From Aporhodopirellula rubra (GTDB taxonomy: Bacteria; Planctomycetota; Planctomycetia; Pirellulales; Pirellulaceae), in the NCBI RefSeq assembly GCF_014192335.1, contig NZ_JACHXU010000004.1:310001-374000 (forward strand): a stretch of 64,000 bases of DNA, written 5' to 3'. Numbering within the stretch: position 1 is the first letter of the stretch; each line of letters opens with the position of its first letter. Of this stretch, positions 9,054 to 18,205 are shown piece after piece. Position numbers and translations under genes: made by a program. Below the pieces are notes generated by a model. That model made no database searches. It was not told the DNA's origin and saw only the letters and a list, made by a program, of their open reading frames with translations.

Positions 9054-10081
9054 AACTCCACGGTCTCCAATTCAAACGTTCGCGAATTGACTCGCAACCG
9101 CGTCGTCGAGGCCGTCAATCGTGCGTGCCGTGCCCGAGCGAGCGGCACCGCATGCGATAACAGAGAAATCACTAACGCGATGCCCAACGGCCAATAGAAC
9201 AAATCATGCCGAGGCCGATGGCTCACCGTTTTGACGTCACGTGTTTCGACCTGATCGATCCGATCATAAATATCGACGAGCTGGTCCCGATTGAGAGCCA
9301 AGTAAAACTCCCCGTTGGTCGTCTCGGCAACGTCCTTCAACGCCTCTTGGTCGATCTGTTCTTCACCAACCGTCGTGGGGTCTCCAACGGCGATCGTGTA
9401 GACGGTGATGCCACGATCCCGCGCCACCCGAGACGCTTCCTCGGGAGGCACCGAACTCGCCGTGTCGTTTCCGTCGGTCAATGCGACAATCGTTTTGGTA
9501 GGCACGTCACTATTCTCAAATAGCTGAATTCCCAATCCGATGGCGTCGCCGAATGCGGTCCGTGGTCCAGCCATACCAACGTCCGTCTCATTGAGCAGTT
9601 GCCGACACAAATCCAGATCCGTCGTGAACGGCACTTGCAAAAAGGGTGAATTCCCAAACACCACCAGACCGACCCTGTCGCCTTCGCGTTGCGTCAGAAA
9701 ATCGCCCACAACTTCCTTGACCGCGGTTAAACGATTTACCGTTTTCCCGGCCTCGTTGGTGAAGTCTTCGTGATCCATCGACCCTGACAAGTCCACGATC
9801 AAAAGCAAATCCCGCGTCGGAATGATTCGCTCCATCGGCGGTTCGAGCCACTGCGGTCGCGCCATCGCGATCAGCACCAACAGCCAAACGATCACCAAGA
9901 TTCCAAACGACTTCGCATTGCCCTGATTGAGCGAAACGGGTGATTCACTCGACGCCAACAGACGTGAAAGAAATGGAACACGAACGGACGGGCGCCGCGA
10001 CGATTTCGCAGGCACCCACCAATACACGACCAGGGGCAGTGGGGCGAGCACAAAGACCCAAATGTGTGCGAAAGTAAACAT
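9050..10081 (-). CDS. batA: BatA-like vWA membrane protein
   Basis: 343 residues. Membrane segments lie at about 6-24 and 58-75, then a vWA domain (about 90-290) with an intact MIDAS: D97-L-S99-G-S101, T175 in GPRTAFGD, and D203 in LTDGND. A C-terminal membrane helix follows (FYWPLGIALVISLLSHAV, about 300-318). The vWA domain should face the periplasm. The start lies 1 nt after the TAG of the DUF4381 gene (TAG-T-ATG) and the end overlaps batB by ATGA. Bat proteins were first linked to aerotolerance in Bacteroides; a general envelope-chaperone role with MoxR is the current working idea. Confidence 0.85.
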   Translation of the reverse strand: MFTFAHIWVFVLAPLPLVVYWWVPAKSSRRPSVRVPFLSRLLASSESPVSLNQGNAKSFGILVIVWLLVLIAMARPQWLEPPMERIIPTRDLLLIVDLSGSMDHEDFTNEAGKTVNRLTAVKEVVGDFLTQREGDRVGLVVFGNSPFLQVPFTTDLDLCRQLLNETDVGMAGPRTAFGDAIGLGIQLFENSDVPTKTIVALTDGNDTASSVPPEEASRVARDRGITVYTIAVGDPTTVGEEQIDQEALKDVAETTNGEFYLALNRDQLVDIYDRIDQVETRDVKTVSHRPRHDLFYWPLGIALVISLLSHAVPLARARHARLTASTTRLRVNSRTFELETVEL

Positions 10082-10082
10082 A

Positions 10083-10565
10083 CTATCGTTCTCGCGTCTT
10101 CACGATCGACGCGTCCCCCTGACGAGACACTTGATGATGCCTGATCCAGCGGCTGGCAAATTCAACGAGGGCCGGTGTGCGAGCGGAGCCGTCTCGATAG
10201 ACGCCCACCGAAATTCGATCGGCTACCTCATTCGGAACGGGAGCTCCTCCCGTCGCACTGAGCCAGTCACACCAATTTTTTCCCGAAAGCGATCCGACAT
10301 GCGTTCGGTTGTCGGCACAGAGGGCCGTGCGTTTGAGCACCCCGACAATCTCCGCGTCACTCGATGCACGCTGCACTTCCGCAATCGCCGCACGTCGGTA
10401 CGCATTCGCCTGCCATCGACACCACAACCTGTAGAGAACCACACAGCAACCAAACGCGAGAAACGCGATCACAAACCACCATCCAGGCGCGAGCGGCCAC
10501 CACGACACAGGCGGTGGTTCGGCAATGTCTCGCAAGTTCTCGAGGCTGGCAGGGTCCGGAGTCAT
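10083..10565 (-). CDS. DUF4381 membrane protein of the Bat cluster
   Basis: 160 residues. Pro-rich N-terminus (PPPVSWWPLAPGWW), one membrane segment (about 30-50, FVIAFLAFGCCVVLYRLW), then a cytoplasmic helical domain ending in the SGKNWCDWLSATGG motif typical of DUF4381. The ATG at 10565 overlaps the TGA of the DUF58 gene (ATGA), which is why this start is chosen over a more upstream one at 10619. DUF4381 genes are regularly found between DUF58 and batA; the function is unknown. Confidence 0.75.
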   Translation of the reverse strand: MTPDPASLENLRDIAEPPPVSWWPLAPGWWFVIAFLAFGCCVVLYRLWCRWQANAYRRAAIAEVQRASSDAEIVGVLKRTALCADNRTHVGSLSGKNWCDWLSATGGAPVPNEVADRISVGVYRDGSARTPALVEFASRWIRHHQVSRQGDASIVKTRER

Positions 10566-11530
10566 CGACGTTCCCCCAATGCGTTCAACAACTGGCTGAC
10601 GATCGACTCGTGCGTGCAAATCGGCAAGACGGGAATTCGGATCGATCGCAGTCGACCACGAATTTCCTCCGCGAGAAGGCGAAACTGTTCGACATAGCGT
10701 TCGTTCACGCGAGCGGTCACGTTGACTGTTGTTTCGTGTGAACCGTCGGTGACATCCGCGCCACCATCAATCGGCAAGCTCGCACCGAGTGGATCGTAGA
10801 CGAGCGTTGCCAGCACGTCGTTGTGACTGGCCAAACGAGTCGCATGTCGGTGGGTATCGTTGTCGTTCCCGAAATAGTCCGTGGCCAACACGACGAGATG
10901 GTCATGGTTGGCGACACTCACGGCGCGGCGGAGTGCCGCATTCAGTTTGTCAGGATTGGGGCGTCCTGAATCCGCTTTCAACAATCGATTCATACGAACC
11001 AGTTCGTGACAAATCCGCAGCACGTTTTCGCGACTCCGATGAGGCCTCACCTCCACGATATCATCGTCACCAAAGATGATCGCGCCCACACGATCACCCG
11101 AATTTAGTGCCGACCATGCCGCCAACGCGGCGAGTTCCGCTGCGGCGGTCGCTTTAGTCGTCCGCGCCGAACCAAAGAACATGCACGAACGCTGATCGAC
11201 GACCAAGAGAACCGGTCGCTCACGCTCCTCGCTGTAAACCCGCACGTGTGTTTTTCGCAATCGGGCCGTCGCTCGCCAATCGATCGATCGGATATCGTCA
11301 CCCGGCCGATAATCACGCAACTCTTCGAACGTCAAACCGCGTCCACGCAACCGTGACGCATGCCGACCACTCAACAAACTGCTAACCGGTTGATGAGGCA
11401 ACAGCGAAAAACCACGTGCATCAAACCGCAGTCGCACGAGACTCTCGAGGGTCGGATAGACGTGCGTCGATTCGGCAGCGGACTCGTCACGTCCGGGAGC
11501 ACTCTCCTTCGTCGTCAGTGATTTGAACAT
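10562..11530 (-). CDS. DUF58 (vWA-related) protein
   Basis: 322 residues, no membrane segment. The defining DUF58 motif lies at about 64-85 (GRGLTFEELRDYRPGDDIRS, then IDW), followed by a vWA-like fold with VLLVVDQRSCMFFG in place of a canonical MIDAS. A degraded metal site is common in DUF58. AAGG lies about 8 nt before the ATG. It starts 58 nt after the end of moxR and overlaps the DUF4381 gene. DUF58 proteins are the usual direct partner of MoxR AAA+ ATPases and probably act as its adaptor. Confidence 0.85.
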   Translation of the reverse strand: MFKSLTTKESAPGRDESAAESTHVYPTLESLVRLRFDARGFSLLPHQPVSSLLSGRHASRLRGRGLTFEELRDYRPGDDIRSIDWRATARLRKTHVRVYSEERERPVLLVVDQRSCMFFGSARTTKATAAAELAALAAWSALNSGDRVGAIIFGDDDIVEVRPHRSRENVLRICHELVRMNRLLKADSGRPNPDKLNAALRRAVSVANHDHLVVLATDYFGNDNDTHRHATRLASHNDVLATLVYDPLGASLPIDGGADVTDGSHETTVNVTARVNERYVEQFRLLAEEIRGRLRSIRIPVLPICTHESIVSQLLNALGERR

Positions 11531-11588
11531 GAAGCAGCCTTGTGATCACAGATGCGTTATTCGATACCAGCTTGACTCACTCATTCCT

Positions 11589-12548
11589 TCAACCGACAGC
11601 GACTTTCTCGAGAACTTGTGCGACCACCCCTTCGCGAGTCATCCCCTCCGCATCGGCTTCGTAGGTCAGGTGAATCCGATGCGCCAAACATGCCGGCGCA
11701 ACGGACTGCACGTCTTCGGGCGAGACAAAATCGTTACCACGCAGCCAAGCACGTGCCCGCGCGGCCGCATCCAACGCGATCGTCGCTCGAGGACTGGCAC
11801 CGACATTGATCAACCGGGCCAACTCGTCACCATACCGCTTCGGTTCACGCGTCGCGATTACTAGATCAACAATGTACTGTTCGACCGACGGTTCGACATG
11901 AATCGCGTTAACTTGTTTCCTGGCCTCAAAGATCGCATCCTTACTCGCCCGCTCCGCAGTGGTTCGTTCTCCGGTGTTTTCGGAACGCACCAAACGCAAA
12001 ATCTCGAGTTCATTTTCGGCCGGCGGATAGGGCACCTGGACATAAACCAAAAATCGGTCCATTTGAGCCTCCGGCAACGGATACGTCCCCTCCTGCTCGA
12101 TCGGATTTTGAGTCGCCAAAACGAGAAACAAATCGGGTAAGCGATGTGTTGTCCCGGCAACGGTTACCTGCCGTTCTTCCATCGCCTCCAACAACGCCGC
12201 TTGAACCTTGGCGGGTGCTCGGTTGATCTCATCGGCAAGAACCAAGTTGCCGAAAATCGGCCCCTGCTGAAATTCGAAATCACCGGTCTGTTCACGATAG
12301 ATTTCCGAACCGGTCACGTCCGACGGCAACAGGTCCGGTGTGAACTGCACACGGCTGAATTCACTCTCGATCAAGCTAGAGAGTGTCTTGATCGAACGCG
12401 TCTTTGCGGTTCCAGGCAACCCTTCCATCAACACGTGTCCATTGGCCAACAACGCTATCAACAACCGTTCAACGACGGTCTCCTGCCCGATGACCGCGGC
12501 ATTCATCGCCGTCGAAATGGAATCAATCGCTTCACGTGGTGTCGTCAT
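11589..12548 (-). CDS. moxR: MoxR-type AAA+ ATPase
   Basis: 319 residues, the usual MoxR length. Walker A is GLPGTAKT (43-50), Walker B LVLADEINRAP with D106/E107, and sensor-1 LATQNPIEQEGTYPLPEAQ is perfectly conserved, as is MDRFL. A C-terminal lid carries GASPRATIAL. It is the first gene of the seven-gene cluster and should be the motor acting with the DUF58 and vWA proteins on envelope or metal-dependent targets. The 297 nt upstream (12549-12845) hold no gene and must contain the promoter. Confidence 0.93.
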   Translation of the reverse strand: MTTPREAIDSISTAMNAAVIGQETVVERLLIALLANGHVLMEGLPGTAKTRSIKTLSSLIESEFSRVQFTPDLLPSDVTGSEIYREQTGDFEFQQGPIFGNLVLADEINRAPAKVQAALLEAMEERQVTVAGTTHRLPDLFLVLATQNPIEQEGTYPLPEAQMDRFLVYVQVPYPPAENELEILRLVRSENTGERTTAERASKDAIFEARKQVNAIHVEPSVEQYIVDLVIATREPKRYGDELARLINVGASPRATIALDAAARARAWLRGNDFVSPEDVQSVAPACLAHRIHLTYEADAEGMTREGVVAQVLEKVAVG

Positions 12549-12845
12549 CTACTACGCCCCAACATCGAATAAGCCTTAGTCACATTACCTATCACCTGGA
12601 ATCCACCCTCAGGCACTCCACGAGGATACCATTTCGCATCCCGACGCGATGCCCCGTCGCATATGGGCAACCACTATCAAGGGCGCGGAACTAGGCAACC
12701 ATCCGTGTGAGTCAAGTGTTGGGCAAAATCAAGATCCAGCATCAACGACGTCGATAGTTTGCTGCTAACAAAAGCTAGGCCGACACTTTGAATTCCAACG
12801 TTTCGTCTGCTTTCTTCGCACAATACGACTTATTGCCCACCTGGA

Positions 12846-14852
12846 TCATTTTTGAGATATCAGGACACAGTGCCCACCGCCTGCGGCCATGTTGGCTGAG
12901 ATGACGTCACCCTGTTTGACTTCGATTTTTCGAACGCGATACGACTCACGGTTGGTTTGATAGTGCGCGTCCGCCCCATCCTCGAATAACGTCGCAACAT
13001 ATTGCACGTTGGGGTCGAGGAAATCGAGTTTGATCTGCAGCGTCCGCGGCTCCTCGTTGTTTGCCGATGCGATAAACCATTCACCTCCACTGCGGCGTGC
13101 CATCGAAATGTAGTGGCCGATTTTTCCGTCGAGCACACGCGTTTCGTTCCATGTCATCGGTAACTTACCGAGAAATTCAAACAGGTCGGACTTCGCTTCG
13201 TATGCCTCCGGACAATCTGGCAAAATCGCCAGCCCAGAGAATGTGATCATCACCCGAGCCGTTTCCGCAACAACGGTCGTATCAACATTCTTGAAGATTT
13301 TCGGTCGAACACTCGCAGGATCCTCCAGCGTGAACAAACCGTTGTTCATGTCGAGCGGTCCGGCCAACATGTTCACGAATACCGTTTCGCAAAACCCTGT
13401 TGGCGTGAACGTGCGAAGCGAATCCGATTGAGCGTGACAGAACTCGCGTGCAACATAGTTCGGGTACGTTCGCCGATCACCCGATGGCGGAATCGGACCA
13501 TCGTGAAAATCGCACAACAAGTGATGTTTCGCGCACTGTTCAACAATCGAACACGTGTCGAGCACTTTTTGCTGGCCTTTGCCTTTCATGAATCCGTACT
13601 TGATCCCCGCTGCCCCCCATTTCTCATACAAAGCCAACGTTTCGTCGAACGGGAAATTCAAGCGCGCGATATCGTTGATATACAAGATGATCCCAACATC
13701 CCTGTCTCTTGCATACTGAATCAGTTCAGGAATATCGGTCGGGTCGGCCCAGTCGGATGGCGGAGCCTGAGGTTTCAGATGCGGCTTATTCGGATCGGGC
13801 TGCACCAACAGATAATCGCGGCTGGTTGTCGGATCGGACGAGGCTTCAAATTCCAAACCATACCAACCGGCATCCAGAACCAAATAGGCAACACCGTGTT
13901 TGGATGCGAAGTCGATAAAACGTCGCCAGCTTGGCATGTCCAGGCCGTACGTAAAACCGTCATCCGTCTGAGCCCCCCACGCACGCCAATCCCACATCGC
14001 AAGACCAGGCTTCACCCAAGAGGGATCCTCCAATTGGCAAGGCGGATTCAAACAATAAGTCACCGGCGAAAGCAAGAGATCGCCCGGAGTCGAGGCCACC
14101 TGCACCACTCGCCAACTCGTCGCTGCTCCCGTTTCGATGGTCGATTTGGAGAAGGTCCCACGCAACGCGTATTCTCCCTCGTTCGATGAAACGAGGTCCA
14201 TCGGCGCAACGTCATAGATCGCTGCTTCCATGATTGCGGTGAAAAGGTTTGGTCCCAACTCACTGACAAACGGCAACTGTGCAGCGGTTCCCTTTTTCGC
14301 ACGAAACTTGCTGAGCGGTTTGGGTCCCTCGGGATCGTGTTCGCCCGCGTAACACCAACTCGTCGCATCCCGAGGAAACACGAATTCCGTTTGGTCGTCT
14401 GACAGAGAAATCCGTTCGTCGTAGCCACCCTCTTTGGGGAACACATATCGCACCGCAAGTGCCTGATCGTACGCACGAGCTTCGATTCTCAGCGTCCTGC
14501 GAGGAGCGTCATTTTCAACCAGCGTCCACGTCAACGAACGACAGTGATCTGCGTACTCAGCAAAGTTGCCCCACGTCGTTTTGACCGTCTCGTTGGCGGA
14601 GCCCATCTCGACAGAAACCGAATCGAACGACCCGAACGCTTGGTCAGTTAGCTTGACTCCCAGTCTCCCTTTTTCGAGAACGGCGGTGTCGTTTGCCTGA
14701 ATCGACCAGAACGGAATGCCATCGGTGAGCGTGAACTCACCCGCGAGCTCGCCACTAGGACTTTCCAGCCGGATCGTCTCAGCGGCACTTGGCACGCAGA
14801 TGATTGCGAGAGCAACAAACAGAATTCGGGCAGTTGCGTTCATGGTGACCAT
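12846..14852 (-). CDS. Glycoside hydrolase family 97
   Basis: 668 residues. Signal peptide at about 4-24 (ARILFVALAIICVPSAA), N-terminal beta-sandwich to about 280 (begins RLESPSGELAGEFTL), central TIM barrel (about 285-560; GLAMWDWRAWG, YLVLDAGWYGLEF, IILYINDIARLNF) and a C-terminal beta domain. Retaining GH97 enzymes carry an Asp nucleophile after the VK motif; here the segment is GIKYGFMKG with Gly420, as in the inverting, SusB-like group, so an alpha-glucosidase type is more likely than an alpha-galactosidase. Later landmarks are CDFHDGPIPPSG and RTYPNYVAREF. An in-frame ATG at 14843 is an equally plausible start; no clear Shine-Dalgarno distinguishes them. It lies beside xylA/xylR but is separated by 700 nt. 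Confidence 0.87.
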   Translation of the reverse strand: MVTMNATARILFVALAIICVPSAAETIRLESPSGELAGEFTLTDGIPFWSIQANDTAVLEKGRLGVKLTDQAFGSFDSVSVEMGSANETVKTTWGNFAEYADHCRSLTWTLVENDAPRRTLRIEARAYDQALAVRYVFPKEGGYDERISLSDDQTEFVFPRDATSWCYAGEHDPEGPKPLSKFRAKKGTAAQLPFVSELGPNLFTAIMEAAIYDVAPMDLVSSNEGEYALRGTFSKSTIETGAATSWRVVQVASTPGDLLLSPVTYCLNPPCQLEDPSWVKPGLAMWDWRAWGAQTDDGFTYGLDMPSWRRFIDFASKHGVAYLVLDAGWYGLEFEASSDPTTSRDYLLVQPDPNKPHLKPQAPPSDWADPTDIPELIQYARDRDVGIILYINDIARLNFPFDETLALYEKWGAAGIKYGFMKGKGQQKVLDTCSIVEQCAKHHLLCDFHDGPIPPSGDRRTYPNYVAREFCHAQSDSLRTFTPTGFCETVFVNMLAGPLDMNNGLFTLEDPASVRPKIFKNVDTTVVAETARVMITFSGLAILPDCPEAYEAKSDLFEFLGKLPMTWNETRVLDGKIGHYISMARRSGGEWFIASANNEEPRTLQIKLDFLDPNVQYVATLFEDGADAHYQTNRESYRVRKIEVKQGDVISANMAAGGGHCVLISQK

Positions 14853-15552
14853 CGGAGTGAATACAAAAGGGTGCCTGTACCTTTTAGAGGTTTCTGTCGA
14901 GGAGTTGCCAGTCGTTCCTTGGCGAATCGAACTCCGCGGGAGCCCGAGTGACGCGAGGGCAGTTCGGTAAATCAATGCGAGCAGATCCAAAACCACCACC
15001 GTGCGAATCAGGTAGCAGCATCGCTGCTTCCCGCGTGCGGGTGGTCGTCGAAGCGAGCATGACGCATTGTGGACACACGCTAGGAAGCGGTGGCTCGTCG
15101 AACCGGAATTCAATCCTTCATGTCCGTAACACACCTCGCTCAGGCACTAACTCTTGCAGAGTTACGAATCAGATCGGGTACAAAACGTCTTCCTGCGTTC
15201 CAATACGCATCGAGAATCGTTGAGACTTTTCACGGCAATCAGGCCACTATCTTACTCGCCGCATTTTGATGCGAATAGTGTCGAGCCCCGATCACTCTTC
15301 GTCGACTCGGCGGATGCGCGTGCAAACCAGACACCCTGAGTCCATACACTTGCAAACCCAATTAATCAGTAGACTTGCTCTCGGTTTCTCGTCGCTTTTT
15401 GTTCATCGCTCTCGCCAACGCGTGTGAGGCAGGGACTTCAACACACGCACGAGACCCGGGATCGCAGGCATTCTGCGGTCGCCCCGTTAGCGCATAAAAA
15501 AAGGAAGGCCACTTGGGCCTTCCTTTCCATGTTTGCTTGCTACGTTTTCGTA
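14853..15552. other. Intergenic region, GH97 to xylA
   Basis: 700 nt with no convincing gene on either strand; open frames here are unsupported by homology or codon pattern. The right end holds the xylA terminator (15496-15526). The left part must contain the GH97 promoter. Confidence 0.5.
15496..15526 (-). terminator. Rho-independent terminator of xylA
   Basis: AAAGGAAGGCC (15500-15510) and GGCCTTCCTTT (15516-15526) form a perfect 11-bp stem with a 5-nt loop. Read on the minus strand it is followed by a run of T (15496-15502 on the plus strand are A), just after the xylA stop. Confidence 0.88.
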
Positions 15553-16869
15553 CTACGCGTTGTCGACGTAACGGTTGACAATATTTTCGAGCAATTCTTG
15601 ACGTCCGCTGGTGTTGGCCGCCGCTTCACCTTTTTCGAGCATCAGCTTTTCGAGTTCGGCGAACGAAACATTGCCGGCTTCGATCTTCTTGCCGAGATCA
15701 CCATTCCAACTGCTATAACGCTGATCGACAACGTTCTGGATCGCTCCGTCTTCAATAATCTTTGCGGCAATCTTCAGTCCGCGTGCGAACGCGTCCATGC
15801 TGCCGATGTGAGCGTAGAACAAATCGATCGGCTCGAAGCTTTCGCGACGCACTTTGGCATCGAAGTTCACTCCACCGGGTGCCAAACCATACTTCAACAA
15901 GACCAGCATGGTCTGCGTTGTCAGGTAGTAGTTGGTGCCGAACTGGTCAGTGTCCCACCCGAGCAACAGGTCGCCCGTGTTCGCGTCGATGCTGCCCAAC
16001 GCACCCTGCATCCCGGCGTACTCAAGTTCGTGCATCATTTCGTGACCGGCGAGCGTCGCGTGGTTGGTCTCGATGTTCAGCTTGAAGTGATCCATCAGGT
16101 CGTAGGTTCGAAGGAAATTCAAACAGGCGGCCGCATCCGAATCGTACTGGTGCTTAGTCGGCTCTTTGGGTTTCGGTTCGATCAAGAACTGTCCGGTGAA
16201 CCCGATTTCCTTCGCGTAGTCGACGGCCATGTGGAAGAACTGACCGAGGTGATCTAGTTCCCGTTTCATGTCGGTGTTGTAGAGGCACTGGTAACCTTCA
16301 CGACCACCCCAGAACACGTAGTTTTCACCGCCGAGTTCCTTGGTAACTTCGAGTGCCTTCTTAACCTGAGCGGCTGCGTAGGCGAACACTTCGACGTTGC
16401 ATGTTGTTGCGGCACCGTGCATGAAACGAGGATTGCTGAACATGTTCGCTGTTCCCCACAGCAACTTCACGCCCGTGCGTTCTTGTTCCTCTTTCAACAC
16501 TTTGGCGACGGCATCGAGGTTCGCATTGGATTCCGACAAACTCGCCCCTTCCGGAGCGACGTCGCGGTCGTGGAACGCGTAGAACGGGGCGTCGAGTTTT
16601 TCGAAAAATTCGAACGCGGCTCGTGCGCGGTTGCAGGCGTTTTCGACCGACTCGCTGCCGTCATCCCATGGTCGCTGCATCGTTCCGCCGCCGAATGGAT
16701 CCGATCCCGTTCCCCGAAACGTATGCCAATAGGTCACGGTGAAGCGAAGGTGCTCCTTCATCGTCTTGCCCGCCACGACTTCGTCCGGGTTGTACCAACG
16801 AAAAGCGAGCGGGTTGTCCGATTGCGGACCTTCGTACTGGATCTTAGAAACTTCGGGAAAGGCAGTCAT
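15553..16869 (-). CDS. xylA: Xylose isomerase
   Basis: 438 residues, the class II length. It converts D-xylose to D-xylulose, a cytoplasmic metal-dependent reaction. Key residues are all present: catalytic pair H100/D103 in FYAFHDRD, metal ligands E231 ([16 protein letters not shown]), E267 and H270 (KLNIETNHA), D295 (SIDANTGD) and D306/D308 (WDTDQF). K233 is in the EPKPKEP motif. It faces xylR across a 152-nt divergent promoter and ends with a strong terminator, so it forms a single-gene unit. No xylulokinase gene is visible in the window. Confidence 0.97.
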   Translation of the reverse strand: MTAFPEVSKIQYEGPQSDNPLAFRWYNPDEVVAGKTMKEHLRFTVTYWHTFRGTGSDPFGGGTMQRPWDDGSESVENACNRARAAFEFFEKLDAPFYAFHDRDVAPEGASLSESNANLDAVAKVLKEEQERTGVKLLWGTANMFSNPRFMHGAATTCNVEVFAYAAAQVKKALEVTKELGGENYVFWGGREGYQCLYNTDMKRELDHLGQFFHMAVDYAKEIGFTGQFLIEPKPKEPTKHQYDSDAAACLNFLRTYDLMDHFKLNIETNHATLAGHEMMHELEYAGMQGALGSIDANTGDLLLGWDTDQFGTNYYLTTQTMLVLLKYGLAPGGVNFDAKVRRESFEPIDLFYAHIGSMDAFARGLKIAAKIIEDGAIQNVVDQRYSSWNGDLGKKIEAGNVSFAELEKLMLEKGEAAANTSGRQELLENIVNRYVDNA

Positions 16870-16954
16870 AGGTTTCTCGGCTCGGTTGGGGAAGACGTTT
16901 CCGCATGGGGAGGGACACTCATTCAGAGGTATTGAGCATCATCATGACAGTCAA

Positions 16955-16980
16955 ATATCGCGTTCCAAGTAGATATCGCG
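16955..16980. promoter_or_regulatory. Candidate XylR operator: ATATCGCG direct repeats
   Basis: The octamer ATATCGCG occurs at 16955-16962 and 16973-16980, 18 nt start to start, on the same strand in the 152-nt xylA/xylR divergent region. AraC-type XylR proteins bind paired direct half-sites, so these are the best operator candidate. No experimental support. Confidence 0.45.
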
Positions 16981-17021
16981 CATAATGCCAGAGAAATTTA
17001 ACACGCCCTAAAAGGATCGCC

Positions 17022-18164
17022 ATGGGTCGAAAATCCGTCGCATTGTTGATCGAGACGTCCAACGGCTACTCCCGCGGCCTGTTGGAGGGCGTGATCGCCT
17101 ACACAAAAGAACGCGGTCATTGGTCAGTCCACCTAACGGAACAGGAACGTGGTGCGCCCCCCCCGGCGTGGCTACAGAATTGGAAGGGCGACGGCATTAT
17201 CGCGCGGATCGAAACAGATAGTATCGGTCGAGAATTACGAAAATACCGCGTTCCGATCGTCGATCTCAGCGCCGCACGTCACGTCCGAGGGGTCCCCTGG
17301 GCCGACACCGAAGACCGAACCATCACGCAGCTCGGCGTTGACCATTTTGTCGAGCGAGGGTTTCGGCATGTTGCCTACTGCGGGGACGCCGGTTTCGCAT
17401 GGTCGCGGAAACGTGGTGAACACTTCGTTCGCCAAGCTCGCGCCGCCGACTGCACGGTTCACCAATTCGAATCGGTCGGCCGATATGACGAAGCCTACGA
17501 CCTTGCGATCGAACAACGCCGAATCATCGACTGGCTGAAAGAACTGCCTCGTCCCATCGCCATCATGGGATGCTATGACTTCAAGGCTCAACAAATTCTT
17601 GACGCCTGTCGCCAACTCGAAATTTCCGTTCCAGCCGAGGTTGCGGTGCTGGGTGTCGATAACGACCGGCTGATCTGCGAAATCTGTGAACCGTCACTTT
17701 CGAGCGTCATCCCTGACACGCAGCGGACCGGGTATGAAGCTGCCGATCTATTGCACCGCATGATGAGCGGAGAACAAGTCGCCACCGAACAACCGTTAAT
17801 CACACAACCGCTCGGCGTCCAACTGCGTGAGTCAACTGACACACTCGCGATTGAAGACAGCGAGATCGCAAAAGCGTTGCAATACATTCGCCGACATGCC
17901 AACGCAAACATACGCGTCGGTGATGTCCTGCGGCACCTCTCGCTCTCGCGTCGCGCCCTCGAACACCGTTTTAAAAAGTACGTTGGCCACACACCGCACG
18001 AAGAGATTCAACGGGTGCGAATGAACCGCATCAAAGAACTGCTACTTCAAACGGATTTATCGATAGGGGAAATCGCCGATCGCACCGGTTTTGAATACGT
18101 CGAATACATGGCTGCTGCCTTCAAACGAGAAACCGGTCAAACACCGACCGAGTTTCGCGGTTAA
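17022..18164 (+). CDS. xylR: XylR-type transcription regulator
   Basis: 380 residues. An N-terminal periplasmic-binding-protein-like sensor domain (1-275; starts VALLIETSNGYSRGLLEGV) resembles LacI-family ligand domains and would bind xylose. A C-terminal AraC-type DNA-binding domain (about 280-378) has two helix-turn-helix units: VGDVLRHLSLSRRALEHRFK and SIGEIADRTGFEYVEYMAAA, ending in the FKRETGQTPTEFR signature. AAAGGA lies 6 nt before the ATG. Divergent to xylA, which it should activate in the presence of xylose, with likely autoregulation. Confidence 0.92.
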   Translation: MGRKSVALLIETSNGYSRGLLEGVIAYTKERGHWSVHLTEQERGAPPPAWLQNWKGDGIIARIETDSIGRELRKYRVPIVDLSAARHVRGVPWADTEDRTITQLGVDHFVERGFRHVAYCGDAGFAWSRKRGEHFVRQARAADCTVHQFESVGRYDEAYDLAIEQRRIIDWLKELPRPIAIMGCYDFKAQQILDACRQLEISVPAEVAVLGVDNDRLICEICEPSLSSVIPDTQRTGYEAADLLHRMMSGEQVATEQPLITQPLGVQLRESTDTLAIEDSEIAKALQYIRRHANANIRVGDVLRHLSLSRRALEHRFKKYVGHTPHEEIQRVRMNRIKELLLQTDLSIGEIADRTGFEYVEYMAAAFKRETGQTPTEFRG

Positions 18165-18205
18165 CATTTCGTCTTATTCGCGATGTCACCGTAACGCGAA
18201 GCGGA

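Noticed and set aside
15424-16257. 277-codon open frame on plus strand
   Set aside because: It is antisense to xylA and has no homology.
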